A DNA stretch of 64,000 nucleotides, taken from contig NC_065425.1 of NCBI RefSeq assembly GCF_024362695.1, forward strand, positions 12,072,102 through 12,136,101, read 5' to 3'. How positions within the stretch are numbered: position 1 is the stretch's first letter; every line of letters begins with the position of its first letter. Of the stretch, positions 49,001 to 58,067 are shown one piece after another. The translations under genes and the position numbers were made by a program. The stretch is from Pectinophora gossypiella. Lineage: Eukaryota > Arthropoda > Insecta > Lepidoptera > Gelechiidae. A model generated the notes under the pieces. The model was not told the origin of the DNA. It made no database searches and worked only from the letters and a program-made list of their open reading frames with translations.

Positions 49001-51307
49001 GTGACCGAACGGCAAATAAACCTGTGTAAAGCAGCGTGTCCTTCTCGATGCGGATCTGCAGCGCCCAGATCCACAGGTCGATGCAGCGCTGGTAGCGGAA
49101 CGCATCCGCATACGACGCGCCTCTGCAACGTAAAAGTGAAAAGTCCCAGATCAAGCCTCGAGCACGGGAACCGCGAGGGCGCCGCCGGGTGCCGGGTACG
49201 TGGCTTACCGGTACATGAGCCGGAAGACGGTGTCCTTGTGGTCGGGCCCCAGCACGCGCTCGGCCACGAGCAGCGCCTGCGTGCGCAGCGCGTCCATGTC
49301 GGTGGCCGCGGCGTCCAGCTCGGCCAGCGAGCGCCACTCGCGGGCGCCGCCCAGCGCCGGGCGCGGCGGCCGCGCGGGCCGCTTGGCGGCGTAGGCCCCG
49401 CGGGCGTGGCGCAGGCACGTGGCCCGGCGCCAGGCCGCCAGCGCCGCGTGCGCGTCGTTGAACTCGTCCAGCTGCGTGGCGCCCAGCAGCTCGTAGGCGT
49501 CGGCGGCGCGCGCCGCGCCGTAGCGCACGCGCGACATCAGCAGCGTCACGATCTGCGCCGCGCCCTTGAGGCACGCCGTGCGCAGCGCGTCGTCGCCGGC
49601 GCGGGACTGCAGGTGCGGGTCGGCGCCGGCCTCCAGCAGCAGGCGCGCCGTCTCCACGCGGTGCTCCTGGATGGCGTAGTGCAGCGCCGTCTTCAGCTGC
49701 ATGTCGCGCGCGTCCACGGCGGCGCCGTGCTGCAGCAGGAACGTGCACAGGCGCACCGACTGCACCGAGTTGATGAGGCACGTGCCGCCGTTGTGGTTGG
49801 GCCGGTGGATGTCGGCGCCGCGCGCCACCAGGAAGCGCACCACGTCCTCGTGCGTCATGAAGCAGGCGGAGCGCACGGGCGTGGAGCCCGAGTCGGAGCC
49901 CGCGTCCACGTCGGCGCCCGCGTCGGCCAGCACGCGCAGCACCTCGAGGCGGCCCGCCACGGCGGCGCACCACAGCGGCGTCACCGTGTGCACGCTGCGC
50001 TCGTCCGCCACCTCGTACACGCCGCGCTGCTCCAGCTCGGCGTCGCACACGTGCACCAGGTACTCCACGATCTCCACGTTGCCGCGCTTGCACGCCACGA
50101 ACAGCGGCGCGCAGCCGTCGCGCATGCGCGACACCACGCCGCGCCGCTGCTCCGGCCGCAGCCTGCAACCACGGCACACGGCACACGTCACATCGCACCA
50201 CAGCGACTACCCTGCGTTACATCTATTTACAATATTGCTTTTTTAATTGTTTCATTGCTAGATGCCTCTTTGCTGAAACTTCAAGCCTTTAAGTCTTTCT
50301 TTGTACAGATCTCTCAATATTACACGATACATCTGCACTCAAACTTGAGTAAAAGTACTAATAAAATCTCTACAAATGCTGACCAAAACTAACCAGCTTG
50401 CTAACATATAACTCAGTAAATTACAAACAGGCTTACATGTTAATTGGTCTTACTCATGCTATTTGTAATTATGCAACAAAAACCATTAATCAAGAATCAA
50501 GAATTGAATTATAATTCTACAAAATCATTATTACTAATTGTTTTAAGTGGTACTACTACTGAATTCAACATTATGAGTTTCAATTCATGTTTGATCATAG
50601 ATAATTGATATCACTTGCTTTCTGGGATTTGTGCCCAGATAATGGCGATAGGCTCGCCCCCTATTACATGGGACTTCAGATCTGTCGAAGAGTGGGTGCA
50701 TAGGTATAGGTGTATAGTAATACATCTCTGACTACCGCTTCACGGATACAGGTGTGGTACTATGTTAAGTTATTATTATGTTGGCTAAGAACAATTTATG
50801 GCATTTTTTCATTGCCTTAGAGTTCTGAATAAAATCACAAGCAACACAAGACTTTTATTTTGAAAAAATGTCACATTATGCCCAAATTGATATTTGGGCA
50901 TCCCAGAAACAGAGTGATCTCTGTGAGGTCTATCTTTGTTTATTTATTGTGGATCCTAGAAATGAGGTAACAAATACACTAGACCCAACAGTGGATGGTG
51001 ATATTAATAGACTGATGATGATGGTTTTTGTGACAAAATGCCATACTGTCGTATCATTATAGCATCTGTACTAGGTGGTAAAGTATTTGAAAAATGTAAA
51101 GGACAAATACTGGCCCTCACTATATTGGTCACAAATCGATGTGTGTGGTGTGGTATACCTCTCGAGCGCGGTGCGGAGGCGCGCAGAGAGGCGGGCGCCG
51201 GGCGCGCTGTGCTTGCACTCCTGCATCAGCTCGCTGAACAAGGCGTCATGCTGCTTGCTCTCCGCCTTGTTGCTGCTACCGTCGCCGCTCGCGCCCTCCT
51301 CCCACAT
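40017..51307 (-). CDS. Fem-1: Fem-1 homologue, complete, 7 coding exons, 653 aa
   Basis: Exons in transcription order: 51307-51159, 50162-49209, 49122-49022, 48720-48542, 48469-48245, 48071-47937, 40235-40017; all phases match and the total is 654 codons including stop. The start is the first ATG after an in-frame TGA at 51355-51353. The N-terminal part carries about six ankyrin repeats (for example APLFVACKRGNVEIVEYLV, TPLWCAAVAGRLEVLRVLAD), then a TPR-like region (ADAYELLGATQLDEFNDAHA; VLGPDHKDTVFRLMYRRGAS), a second ankyrin block (VVQLLLECGASAQTRNEARS) and the conserved FEM-1 tail (SLRCCAARALLRAG, LPATLEAFLDLHRA). FEM-1 proteins are CUL2 ubiquitin-ligase substrate receptors that recognise C-terminal degrons; named from worm sex determination. 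The last intron (7.7 kb) hosts a BEL/Pao element. Exons are strongly GC-rich. Confidence 0.92.
40583..40710 (-). repeat. 3' LTR of the BEL/Pao element
   Basis: 128 bp, by reading identical to the 5' LTR. The short internal stretch between this LTR and the stop codon (40711-41045) contains a G-rich GGTGGGCGG next to the LTR, a plausible polypurine tract. Confidence 0.9.
41046..46265 (-). CDS. BEL/Pao Gag-Pol polyprotein, 1739 aa, intact
   Basis: One open frame encodes all parts in BEL/Pao order. Gag: residues 1 to about 320 with a DUF1759-like region. Zinc knuckles: about 340-410 (CRICNEQHYLCHC, CYNCLAIGHSVFNC, CKICNKRHHSLLH). Aspartic protease: about 475 (LVDQGSQATF). Reverse transcriptase: about 750-950, with VVFDGSCKG, ADIQKMYRQI and the catalytic FVDD near 890. 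RNase H-like: about 1070 (GFCDASEKGY). Integrase: about 1340-1600, with an HHCC zinc region, D in HSGVDFAGP, D in WSDQGRNFIGA near 1507, and E in GLWEAG near 1555. A DUF5641-like tail (PPGKWSLGRI) closes the protein. Gag and Pol are fused without a frameshift, as is usual in this superfamily. No disruption was found, so the element could be autonomous. Confidence 0.95.
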   Translation of the reverse strand: MNQIFLTMSTTTAETVIDQLESLLDLITKAQTNFKKCPKTRLTRGYLEARLKCVDEYWHNFHTGHQELFKMTTKQERSTMPYFVEDRYSQCEEIYLNLKADISDLLHISMAPKPLMSTSSSSPLKGTSQTEKIVEVKLPRINLPNYSGAYEEWQSFEDTFTSLIHNNKCLSDVQKLHYLKSCVIGEAKNTIKHFQVTERNYKPAWESLKSRYSQKRLIVNAILKRLFLLKKMTTQSSVQLKALIDNTKECLNSLKSLNIVIESWDPVIIFLLVQKLDQDSHKEWENYVSERNAATLPTQSQFFQFLESRICTLELTTAISTPREKPKVQTITASAATTASTPTCRICNEQHYLCHCKEFGKWSAERRSEYAKENHLCYNCLAIGHSVFNCRQGTTCKICNKRHHSLLHSFKKKEDSVNAEQTSLHANIADDQEDDTDIVGVSVATHFSNAKHHRALLATAIVPVRNSSGQSTILRALVDQGSQATFVSERAAQMLKLKKSPIRGTVTGVGSTKTKVSHVVQLEVLSSYEKSFMLPIRAYVLSTQLTSHLPCKKITPMKWSHLDGLNLADPEYFTPGKIDMLLGIDVYTEILKNNLIKGPPGTPCAQETSLGWILFGNISDAHSEEETVVMHHHLDLDIHDILKNMWDVEHTNKRKFTAEEKLCEEIYDTTQSRTSDGRYVVKIPLKTNDTVKEVGETRNIALKRLNHLERKFEKNPKLKQEYKKVIEEYIELNHMEEVPEEKKNNPAIYLPHHAVLREDKETTKLRVVFDGSCKGSNNKSFNEEQLVGPQLQEDLRSILMRWRMKPICFVADIQKMYRQILVTKEDVDYQRLLWKNDNREEAKEYRLLRVTFGTSSAPYLAVKTLMQLAEDEGNEKGYSRIARVIKEDFFVDDCMSGCDTLEEAKEVSKELTRVLQKGGFTLQKWASNSTEFMNEIHPSLRCANANKAIHSERVTKTLGLTWNMATDSFHYLTSLSTLPETISKRSVLADVQRLFDPLGWLGPAIIPAKMFIQKLWLHGCYWDDVLSKDLEEEWLRLRESFKHLERVQIDRWLNTREDETCVTLHGFCDASEKGYCAVVYSRAESMCHGIKSRLIASRTRVAPIRPVSIPRLELLGALLLAQLLTFVREAMRISKDKIFAWTDSTVVLSWINGDPNRWKTYVSNRVVEILDNTDKEQWFHVTSDENPADLGSRGTTLQLLIKNKLWWSGPEWLQNKDIQFRRPNITPTNIESKKDLQANLKIENPEREELNYDTLQELLKVIVYCKKFLNSKRNPEKIDQKITTEEFEDAMISCIRISQGKEYKEELERLKTNRPVKRSSKLRSLNPYLDSHNIIRVGGRLRNSDLDESAKHPIVLGNKDQLTQLILADAHKRTLHGGIQLMLCYLRSKYWIIHAKNSVKAYIHKCIVCARMKALNRVQIMGDLPSVRTTQARPFLHSGVDFAGPLSILMSKGRGAKSLKAYIAIFICMATKAIHLELVGDLTSEAFIGAFHRFVARRGRCTHIWSDQGRNFIGAEKELLNAWNDAKLELPDDLVEKLASDGTQWHFIPPYSPNFGGLWEAGVKSVKFHLKRVLVANLTFEEMTTTLCQIEACLNSRPLTCIDTTDTDVIEPLTPGHFLIGEAPVNIPSPDLRDVNVGRLSRWQLTQRLVRDFWHRWQSEYLTRLQERPKWMKHQKEFDLGDIVLLKNDQLPPGKWSLGRIVEKHPGKDNVTRVYSIKSNGNVIKRSVSKICALPIDKS
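46358..46375 (-). other. Candidate tRNA primer-binding site
   Basis: Three bases inside the 5' LTR the minus strand reads TGGTCATAATCGAGCCGG. Starting with TGG it could pair with a tRNA 3' end; the tRNA was not identified. Confidence 0.4.
46379..46506 (-). repeat. 5' LTR of the BEL/Pao element
   Basis: 128 bp; on the minus strand it starts TGTTGTGTATAAAACTAC, putting a TATA-box-like TATAAA within the first 15 bp. Rather short for a BEL/Pao LTR. Confidence 0.9.
46507..47140 (+). repeat. Diverged minisatellite of ~120-150-bp units
   Basis: AACTTCTATGACCATTATTT-like words recur near 46571, 46701, 46825, 46972 and 47109, each followed by a GACTTT stretch and AATGTGAAAATG(CC)-type sequence. A further unit lies before the BEL insertion (40390-40560), so the retrotransposon sits inside the array. 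Confidence 0.6.
47141..47936. other. Rest of Fem-1 intron 6
   Basis: AT-rich and non-coding. Near 47460-47510 and 47585-47655 there are further units of the same minisatellite in inverted orientation (GTGGTCATAGACGTTTAGTG, TGGTTATATACGTTTCTTG). Confidence 0.5.
50163..51158 (-). other. Fem-1 intron 1
   Basis: About 1 kb, AT-rich. Apart from the repeat at 50640-50765 nothing recognisable is present. Confidence 0.6.
50640..50765 (+). repeat. Dispersed repeat (AATGGCGATAGGCTCGCCCC family)
   Basis: Second copy of the repeat at 7148-7266: TAGGCTCGCCCCCTATTACA ... CTTCACGGATACAGGTGTGG. Confidence 0.55.
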
Positions 51308-51604
51308 GCTGCCCTCGCTCGCCAGCTCCAAGCCTTGATCACCACGCACTTCTCACGCACCACACAACTACCACTAATTGCGTCGAATTCCAAAACAAAA
51401 TGAACAAAGGACGGAACGTCTTTTTAATTTGTTGACACTTCGATTTGCTTCGATTCGATTGATCCAGTTTGACAGATAGATGACACTGATAACAGCTTTG
51501 TTTGTTTGCTATATATCATTAGATATATATGATTTCGGCATGAGTTTCGGCATTGTTTTTGATGGCTGTTGTCATTTTGTTCCATAGACATTTTTTTTTT
51601 TTTG

Positions 51605-52004
51605 TTTTTTTGTTTTGGTTTTCCCCGAAGGGTAAGGCAAAGGGAACTATGCCCATACAGCCATGTCTTACGTATTTTTTTTTCTTGATGATTAATGAAA
51701 TGATGAAAGGTGATGAATGATGATGATGAAACCTAAGCCCCCACCCTCGGAGTAGACTCCTACTCCGAACCCCAAACGAATTAACTCAAAAGTCCGCATA
51801 AACTTTTGAGTTATGAAGCGGCTTCCCGACACGAAGCGAAAATAGGCAGATACACTTTGTTTATTGAATACTCCAATATAATAACACTCGCGAATGTCTT
51901 CTGACTAACTTAATGCGATCATTAACCACAAAACACCACTTCGTATTAATTATTTAGATTACTCAATGAAGAAAGCAACTGTCCCGTTCCCGTTTCCCGC
52001 CGAA
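51605..52004 (+). repeat. Tandem-duplicated dispersed repeat, unit 1
   Basis: A 400-bp unit beginning with poly-T and GGTTTTCCCCGAAGGGTAAG, with two hairpins: GGAGTAGACTCCTACTCC and AACTCAAAAG...CTTTTGAGTT. Unit 2 follows directly. Differences are few: one 7-bp indel in the GATGAATG run, poly-T length and about three substitutions. Confidence 0.85.
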
Positions 52005-52011
52005 AAGCCTT

Positions 52012-52403
52012 TTTTTTTGTTTTGGTTTTCCCCGAAGGGTAAGGCAAAGGGAACTATGCCCATACAGCCATGTCTGACGTATTTTTTTTCTTGATGATTA
52101 ATGAAATGATGAAAGGTGATGATGATGAAACCTAAGCCCCCACCCTCGGAGTAGACTCCTACTCCGAACCCCAAACGAATTAACTCAAAAGTCCGCATAA
52201 ACTTTTGAGTTATGAAGCGGCTTCCCGCCACGAAGCGAAAATAGGCAGATACACTTTGTTTATTGAATACTCCAATATAATAACACTCGCGAATGTCTTC
52301 CGACTAACTTAATGCGATCATTAACCACAAAACACCACTTCGTATTAATTATTTAGATTACTCAATGAAGAAAGCAACTGTCCCGTTCCCGTTTCCCGCC
52401 GAA
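52012..52403 (+). repeat. Tandem-duplicated dispersed repeat, unit 2
   Basis: Direct copy of 51605-52004 at roughly 98-99 percent identity by eye. The unit resembles a repeat common in moth genomes; its class (SINE or Helitron-like) was not determined. Confidence 0.85.
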
Positions 52404-52761
52404 GAAATGTTTTGTTCACCGCTACGCCTACAGCTATGTGTACATGTCATGTACACCATAGTGCGTAAAGAAACATCCTTCTGAGTTGAGAGGTCAGACA
52501 AGTCTTTGTGTTATTGCTGTTATTATTGAACTCATCAAAAAAATATCGAATGGAAAATCCAACGAGTTCATCAGAAATCGCAATGACTTCCAAAAAGGCT
52601 GCATGTGTCTAATCCGTTTGCCTTTCTTAAGAGCGAAGTTAAAAAAATAACTGTCAAAACAAACAGCTGTTGAATGCTGTTCGTGTTGAAAGCAAAGAGA
52701 ATAAATAAGAATTCTTGAAATTTTCTTATATTTAAACAAATAACCCGTGTGAGTATTAATA

Positions 52762-54626
52762 ATGAGCGGCGCAGAAAGCGATGAGGAACTACCATCAATA
52801 AATTTTCATTCATTATCTCAGGAAGTAAGATTTTAACTTTACCTTTTTACACTTTATAAAATATTTGCAAAATCTTAAATAAAATGGACAATGAATGAGA
52901 GATAATCGATAATGAAAAAGTATGGAGGCGTAAAGTGTCATTCGTGCACACCAGATAAAGCAGGAGGCGATGCCGACCGCGAGCGAGGTGGCCCTGCAGC
53001 GCGAGCGCGAGCAGCGCACGGCGGCCGAGCTGCAGCGGCTGCGGGACCCGGCGCCGGCCGGCAGCCGCGCCTCGTCCAGCGGCTCCGAGGGCGAGGCGTC
53101 GCTGGCCGCCGCCGTGCGCCGGCTGCGGGTGCTGCCGCCGCCCGCCCCGGGCGTCACCGCCGCGCCCGCCCGCCGCCTCCTGGCCGCGCTGCCGCCGCCC
53201 GCCGCCCACGCTTCGCGCCGCTTCGCCGCCGCGCTGCGGGACGACGCCGGGCCGGCCGCGCGCCTCGCCCTGGGCGACCGTATATCGCGCGGGCTGAGCG
53301 CGGCGGCCGCGTGCCCCGACAACGTGTGGCGCGACGACGAGCTGGAGTGCGGCGCGGCCGTGCTGTGCGCGCGCGTGTGGGCGGGGCGCGGCACGGCAGC
53401 GAGGCGCGCGCTGCGGCGGCTGCTGGCGCGGCCGGCGGGCCAGCTGGCGGCGCAGCTGGCGACGCAGCTGGCGGCCCGGCTGGCGGCGCGGCTGGCGCGC
53501 GCGGCGGGGCGCGGCGCAGCGGGCGGGCGCGCGCTGCTGCGCCTGGCCGGCGCCACGCGCGCGCTGCCGCCGCCCGCCAGCGCGCTGCACACCGAGCTGC
53601 TGCGCCGCGGCCTCTACGCGCTGCTGCGGCCCGACGGCCAACCGCCCGGCGACGAGGTCCGGTCCTTCTTCTCGCACGCTCCTTCCGCGACGTAGCGATC
53701 GACGGGTGACGTGCTGTACCGCTCGATATCTTTGCAGGAAGAGATGGAATCGTTGTCGATGGAGACGCTGGAGCGCCTGTCGAGCGAGCCCCGGACGCCG
53801 CCCATGGACGCTCGGACGCGACGGCTGGCCCTGCAGCTGGCGGCTCGCGTGGCGGCCGACGCGGGGGACGCGGGCGACTCGCTGGCGGCGTCGCGCCTGC
53901 TGGCTGCGCTCGCGCAGCAGCCGAGACACAAGGACAAGCATCACCCCGACTGTCTCAAGGTTTAATCTTTGAGCCCTTTACCCCTTCTATCAAAAAAAGC
54001 GATGCTTCCATAAGGAACATAAGGCCGCGACGTTTGAAAAATGACAGTTTTTTTTTAGGTAGTGAAATATCGCAAAATCTCATCTCATTTTAAACTTACA
54101 TACTAAAGGAACCCCCATTTTGAGATTTACATACTTTTTTGTACTTGTGGTTTCTTGAGTTTTCATGATAAATGACTCAGTGTTAGGTTTGGGGTGTTAG
54201 ATTCCTAATGGCTGTGAGGGCTGGTTATCTGAGGCGAAGGCTGAGATTGAAACGTCCAGAAGTAGGCAAAATTCACTGAATTTAATTAAATTCGTACAAA
54301 AAATGTTCACATTACAGTAGTTGAATGGAGAGCAAGAAGGGAAGGGAAGTGACAAAAGTGTTGTCACACTAAAAAATATAAATTTAATGTTGGGGTTGCC
54401 AACGCTCAGTCAGTCACTGATATGAGACTCGATAGTAACGCTGACCAGTGTTAAAGATTGAAATTATAGCATTTGACAACCCACACCAGTAAAAAATTAC
54501 ATCTTGTGTTTCATGGCAATAAAAATATGTATCTGTTGTCAGCTAGCGGCCATGTCGTCGACTCTGCAGCTGATATTCCGCGCGGCGCCGGCGCCCGCGC
54601 ACTCGCCGCACATACACATACATTGA
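52762..54626 (+). CDS. Unrecognised Ala/Arg/Leu-rich protein, 4 exons, 353 aa
   Basis: Exons 52762-52824, 52964-53656, 53738-53959 and 54543-54626 keep phase 0 at every junction. The first gives MSGAESDEELPSINFHSLSQ plus E and has a good donor (GTAAGA). The second is 231 codons and very GC-rich: a possible short coiled coil (about residues 30-50, VALQREREQRTAAELQRL), a Ser/Gly/Glu stretch, then long Ala/Leu/Arg helices that look like degenerate helical repeats (LAAQLATQLAARLAARLA near residue 190). Exon 3 has SLSMETLERLSSEPRTPP. The final exon ends HSPHIHIH and is followed by AATAAA. I do not recognise the family. Odd points: the exon 2 donor is weak (GTCCGG), and without the last exon the frame would stop two codons after 53959. 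Fem-1 is upstream and divergent; the acetyltransferase is convergent. Confidence 0.7.
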
Positions 54627-54700
54627 CCGACCTGCGCGGACACTGTTAACACGGAATATTGTCACATGTGATTCATAGGGTAATTTGTAAGTTAAGGAAG

Positions 54701-54706
54701 AATAAA
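54701..54706 (+). terminator. Polyadenylation signal of the 353-aa protein gene
   Basis: AATAAA 75 bp after the stop codon at 54626, supporting 54543-54626 as the last exon. Confidence 0.6.
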
Positions 54707-54897
54707 ACCACTATTTTTATAATTTCGTATATTAATAAAGAATATAAAAATTTAAAAACATTTGTACTAAAATAGTCTATTCATTTTCTTAATTCTAATA
54801 GTATCCTTAAGCTACGTCGAGATTCTAATATCGAAATTATTACAATGTTGGCGACGTTACAACTGGTGCGGTGAAGACGTCGGTTCGTAAACGTCGA

Positions 54898-56679
54898 TCA
54901 TGCGTACGGCAGGTCAACGACCAGGTGCGCCATGGGCAGCGTGAGCACGTCGCCCAGCAGCTGCCGGTGATACGTGCCGCGACACTCCCACCTGTCACGA
55001 CGATAACCGTTCATTTAACGACACACGCAGATTTCGTTAAAAGCACAGAAGACCAACAAGCCACGTACCCGTGCTTGTGCAGCAGCGCCCGGGCGGCGGG
55101 CTGCAGCTGCGAGGCGGCGGCGTGCAGCGCGGCGCAGCCGGCCGCCCGCGCCGCGCCGCCCGCCGCCGCCAGCAGCGCCGCGCCCGCGCCGCGGCGCCGC
55201 CAGCCGCGCCGCACCGCCAGCCCCCACACCCAGCACGCGTGCCGCGCCGCGCCGTACTCGCTCACGCTCACCGTGCCCACCACCTGCGCAATTTTTTACA
55301 TTTTCCATGTGCGTCCTGAGGCCGCTCGCATACGGCATCTCACTTAACTGAGCAATTGTTTAACTGTCTCCGCTCATCTTTTACCATTGTACCTTTGTAT
55401 CCATTGCTAGATGAACTGAACTAGTTGGAGATCTATATGTATCGATTCGGATAATTACAGCTGTGGGTTTCTTTTACGCGATTATTCCAGTTTCTCTTCG
55501 TAGTTTAATCATGTTTATAAATATTAACCTTTACCACTTGTTGTCTTGGCTGATAATTTAGTGCGTGCGAGTGATTAATTAGTGTTCAGCCGACAACTTC
55601 AAAGCATCCGAGGCGGTCAAAAGAGATGTGCCTCACAATTGCCCGTAATACTCTGGCCATTTTATGAAAACATGTCCAGGGTGGTACCTCTTTATGTTGC
55701 GGCTCCGTGCTATCCCCGCGCAGCTCGTGCTCCAGCACTACCGGCGCGATGACGGCCGGCGATACCAGCAGCGGCCCGCGCAACTCTGCTACCCACCCGG
55801 CTGCTTCGTTACGCAGTTTCTGACAACAAATAATATTGTTTTTTTTTCGTCTTCTGCAAAACCCTTCTAACTGTATGTCATGCATGTGTCATCTTACCGC
55901 CTCGTACGCGGCGGCGGTGGCCGCGGCGTGCGCGCGCACGGCCAGCGCGACCACCACAGCGGCCACAGGCAGCAGCAGCAGGCACGCCGCCGCCGACACG
56001 CCGCAGAAGATGAACAGTACCGCGCCCGCCAGCACCACGCCCTGCAGCGTCACCTGAGCCAACACTTGTTACATTTTACATTTTACATTTTATTACAGCA
56101 ACATATAAATACTACTACCATGGTTAAGGGAAGGCGTGTGACCCAGTAATGTATGATAAAAGCTTGAGATAATATAATATGGTGCATGAAACTGCATAGT
56201 GAATGAGGGATTTTCCAGGCTATGTACCCAAAAATAATTAAGATGGTGCTGTTGAGATTTAACATGATAATTACCTATTTTCTCATTACTTGTGTAAATA
56301 GTTATTCCAAAATCAGAAGCATTATATAAAAATGATAGAAGCATATACATATACTTGACTACAAAGAAATCAAAAACAAACAATATTAATATTTTCCATT
56401 AATCAGCACATTTTAATTAATAAATCACACAGAGTACACAACTGTGGCTTTGACGGAGACACCGTCTGAAATACTTAACAGAATTCCCCTATTCTGTTAT
56501 TATCTGTTGAAAGTTGACAATGGTCTACCAAGAACAGTTGGCAAAGTTACCTCTTGGAAGAAAAAGTAGAAGAATGCGTCGGTATGTGAGTCCGCGAGCC
56601 CGTCGCGAAGTAGCCGCAGGCGCGCCGCTGCGTCGGCCGCACGCGCCGCCCGCACCACCACCACCGCCCCTGCTGACAT
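54898..56679 (-). CDS. GNAT-family N-acetyltransferase with membrane segment (NAT8/NAT14-like), 5 exons, 241 aa
   Basis: Exons in transcription order: 56679-56551, 56053-55898, 55819-55688, 55283-55069, 54991-54898; phases agree and the total is 242 codons including stop. Residues 1-43 form the first GNAT strand and helix (VVVVRAARAADAAARLRLL). Exon 2 is a hydrophobic hairpin or one to two membrane helices (about 48-80, LLLLPVAAVVVALAV). Exon 4 has the acetyl-CoA-binding core: VVGTVSVSEYG, then RRGWRRRGAGAALL, fitting the R/Q-x-x-G-x-G/A motif A, and LHKHG for the end of the fold. This layout (membrane hairpin inserted early in a GNAT domain) is that of NAT8 and NAT14, ER-type acetyltransferases; the substrate here is unknown. 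The start is the first ATG; upstream in-frame codons include only GTG. Convergent with the 353-aa gene, 271 bp between stop codons. Confidence 0.82.
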
Positions 56680-58067
56680 CGCACTCCTCACAACCCACAA
56701 CACTCGATGTTACAAGATTCTCTTCACAACACACTTGCCAAATATCTGATTACGCTAAATCATCTATTTTCATTATACAAGATACAATTTTACTCAAGCA
56801 AAAGTTATCAGATAGAGAGATATGAATGATTTTTATTTATCTTATAAAAAATATGTACCTAATAAATAAACAACACCTGTTGGTTTTTTTTTTAGGTTAT
56901 GGCAATGGCACAGCACAGCACAATGGTCTATAAAGAACCACAGACTAGTAAGAGATACTACTACGAACATCTCTAGTACTAACGTTTTGTTTGATTGGTT
57001 TTAATGATACATGACAGTTGTTTTTTTTTTAATAATCGAATTTTACTTGGCAAAGAACTACGCGTTAGGCGGCCTAATGTACATTAGGCCGGGATGGTGA
57101 TGATTAGGAGTGGGATGTTCAAAAGATAAGGTCTTGTAACCGGGATCGGTATTACTCTAGAGATTTTAATTCGACTTTGAAACGAGTAAGTACTTATTTC
57201 AAAGTCCCAGATAAACGTAAAATCTGGAGAAAATAATACCGAACCAAGACCTAATGACCTTTTTTTTAAGTTAGGGCTTGGCTAAGTAAATGCTACAACA
57301 AGTTATGGTTATAATGCGATGGTTGACGACATAAGATGAGACAGATTATAAGATTTATATTGATATATGATTAGTAGCGATCATCATTGATGAACATGTT
57401 TACACACACACACAGACCCACGTGTCTTGTTTGTTCGAAACTGCACCACATACCTCTTCGTATGGCGGCCATCTTGTTTTTCCGCCATTTTGTTTTTTTT
57501 ACCGGCGATAGAATTTGACCAAGATTTGTACATAGGTGTCGTGAAAACAAAAAACTTCCAGGTGCAATAGGTTTGCCAGGCCGTAGGATGTCTTCCTAAT
57601 GCGGAGCAGTTTTCAAAGATGACGTTCCGATCTCACCCCTATACATCATTTTTACCCCCAAGACATTTTCTGGAAAAACAAAATTTTGTATGGCGGCCAT
57701 TTTTTTTTTTTGCCATTTAGATTTTTTTTTGCACTGGCGATAAAATTTTACCAAGACTTGGGATTCCATTTGTATTTATTTACAATAATCATACTACAAC
57801 CTACAATTTGTACAACGTTGTGACCAGTTTTCCTTATGAAGATATGTGATTTCGTCTACCTAACAAATCGCAACAGGGAGGGTGGGGGGGCGATTTTTTT
57901 GCGTTCCCGGCGTCCTAGCGACTCGGGAGTGGTCTTAAAATTTTCGGAGAGACCAGGACTACCCTAAGAAGCAATAAAAAAGGAAGGTGTCTATGATATT
58001 TTGATGCAGTAGAGGGATATTATGAATTTTCATTGATAATAATATGAAATTTGAAAATAAAGAACTG
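56680..58067. other. Gene-free interval with small palindromes and a duplicated motif
   Basis: No exon recognised. It holds a perfect 20-bp palindrome at 57071-57090 (GGCCTAATGTACATTAGGCC), a foldback of about 135 bp at 57124-57258 (arms AGGTCTTG...GACTTTGAAA), and a motif TATGGCGGCCAT followed by GCCATTT, GGCGATA and ACCAAGA twice, about 225 bp apart (57462 and 57689). The last part is ordinary AT-rich DNA. Confidence 0.6.

Larger units (their letters stand above)
51308..52761. other. Divergent spacer between Fem-1 and the 353-aa protein gene
   Basis: Fem-1 and the next gene start 1.45 kb apart in opposite directions. Most of the spacer is the duplicated repeat at 51605-52403. Promoters are presumably within about 300 bp of each start; no clear TATA box or other core element was recognised. 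Confidence 0.5.

Noticed and set aside
48962..50392. 476-codon plus-strand ORF opposite Fem-1
   Set aside because: A shadow of the GC-rich antisense strand of Fem-1 exons 2 and 3; low-complexity composition and no domain.
52813..53944. Minus-strand ORFs of 259 and 365 codons opposite the 353-aa gene
   Set aside because: Arg/Ala/Gln-rich antisense shadows; the plus strand has matching splice phases and a polyadenylation signal, these do not.
53960..53965. Stop at GTT-TAA as the natural end of the 353-aa gene
   Set aside because: A phase-matched exon at 54543-54626 with an AATAAA after it is the better end, though the shorter form cannot be excluded without cDNA.
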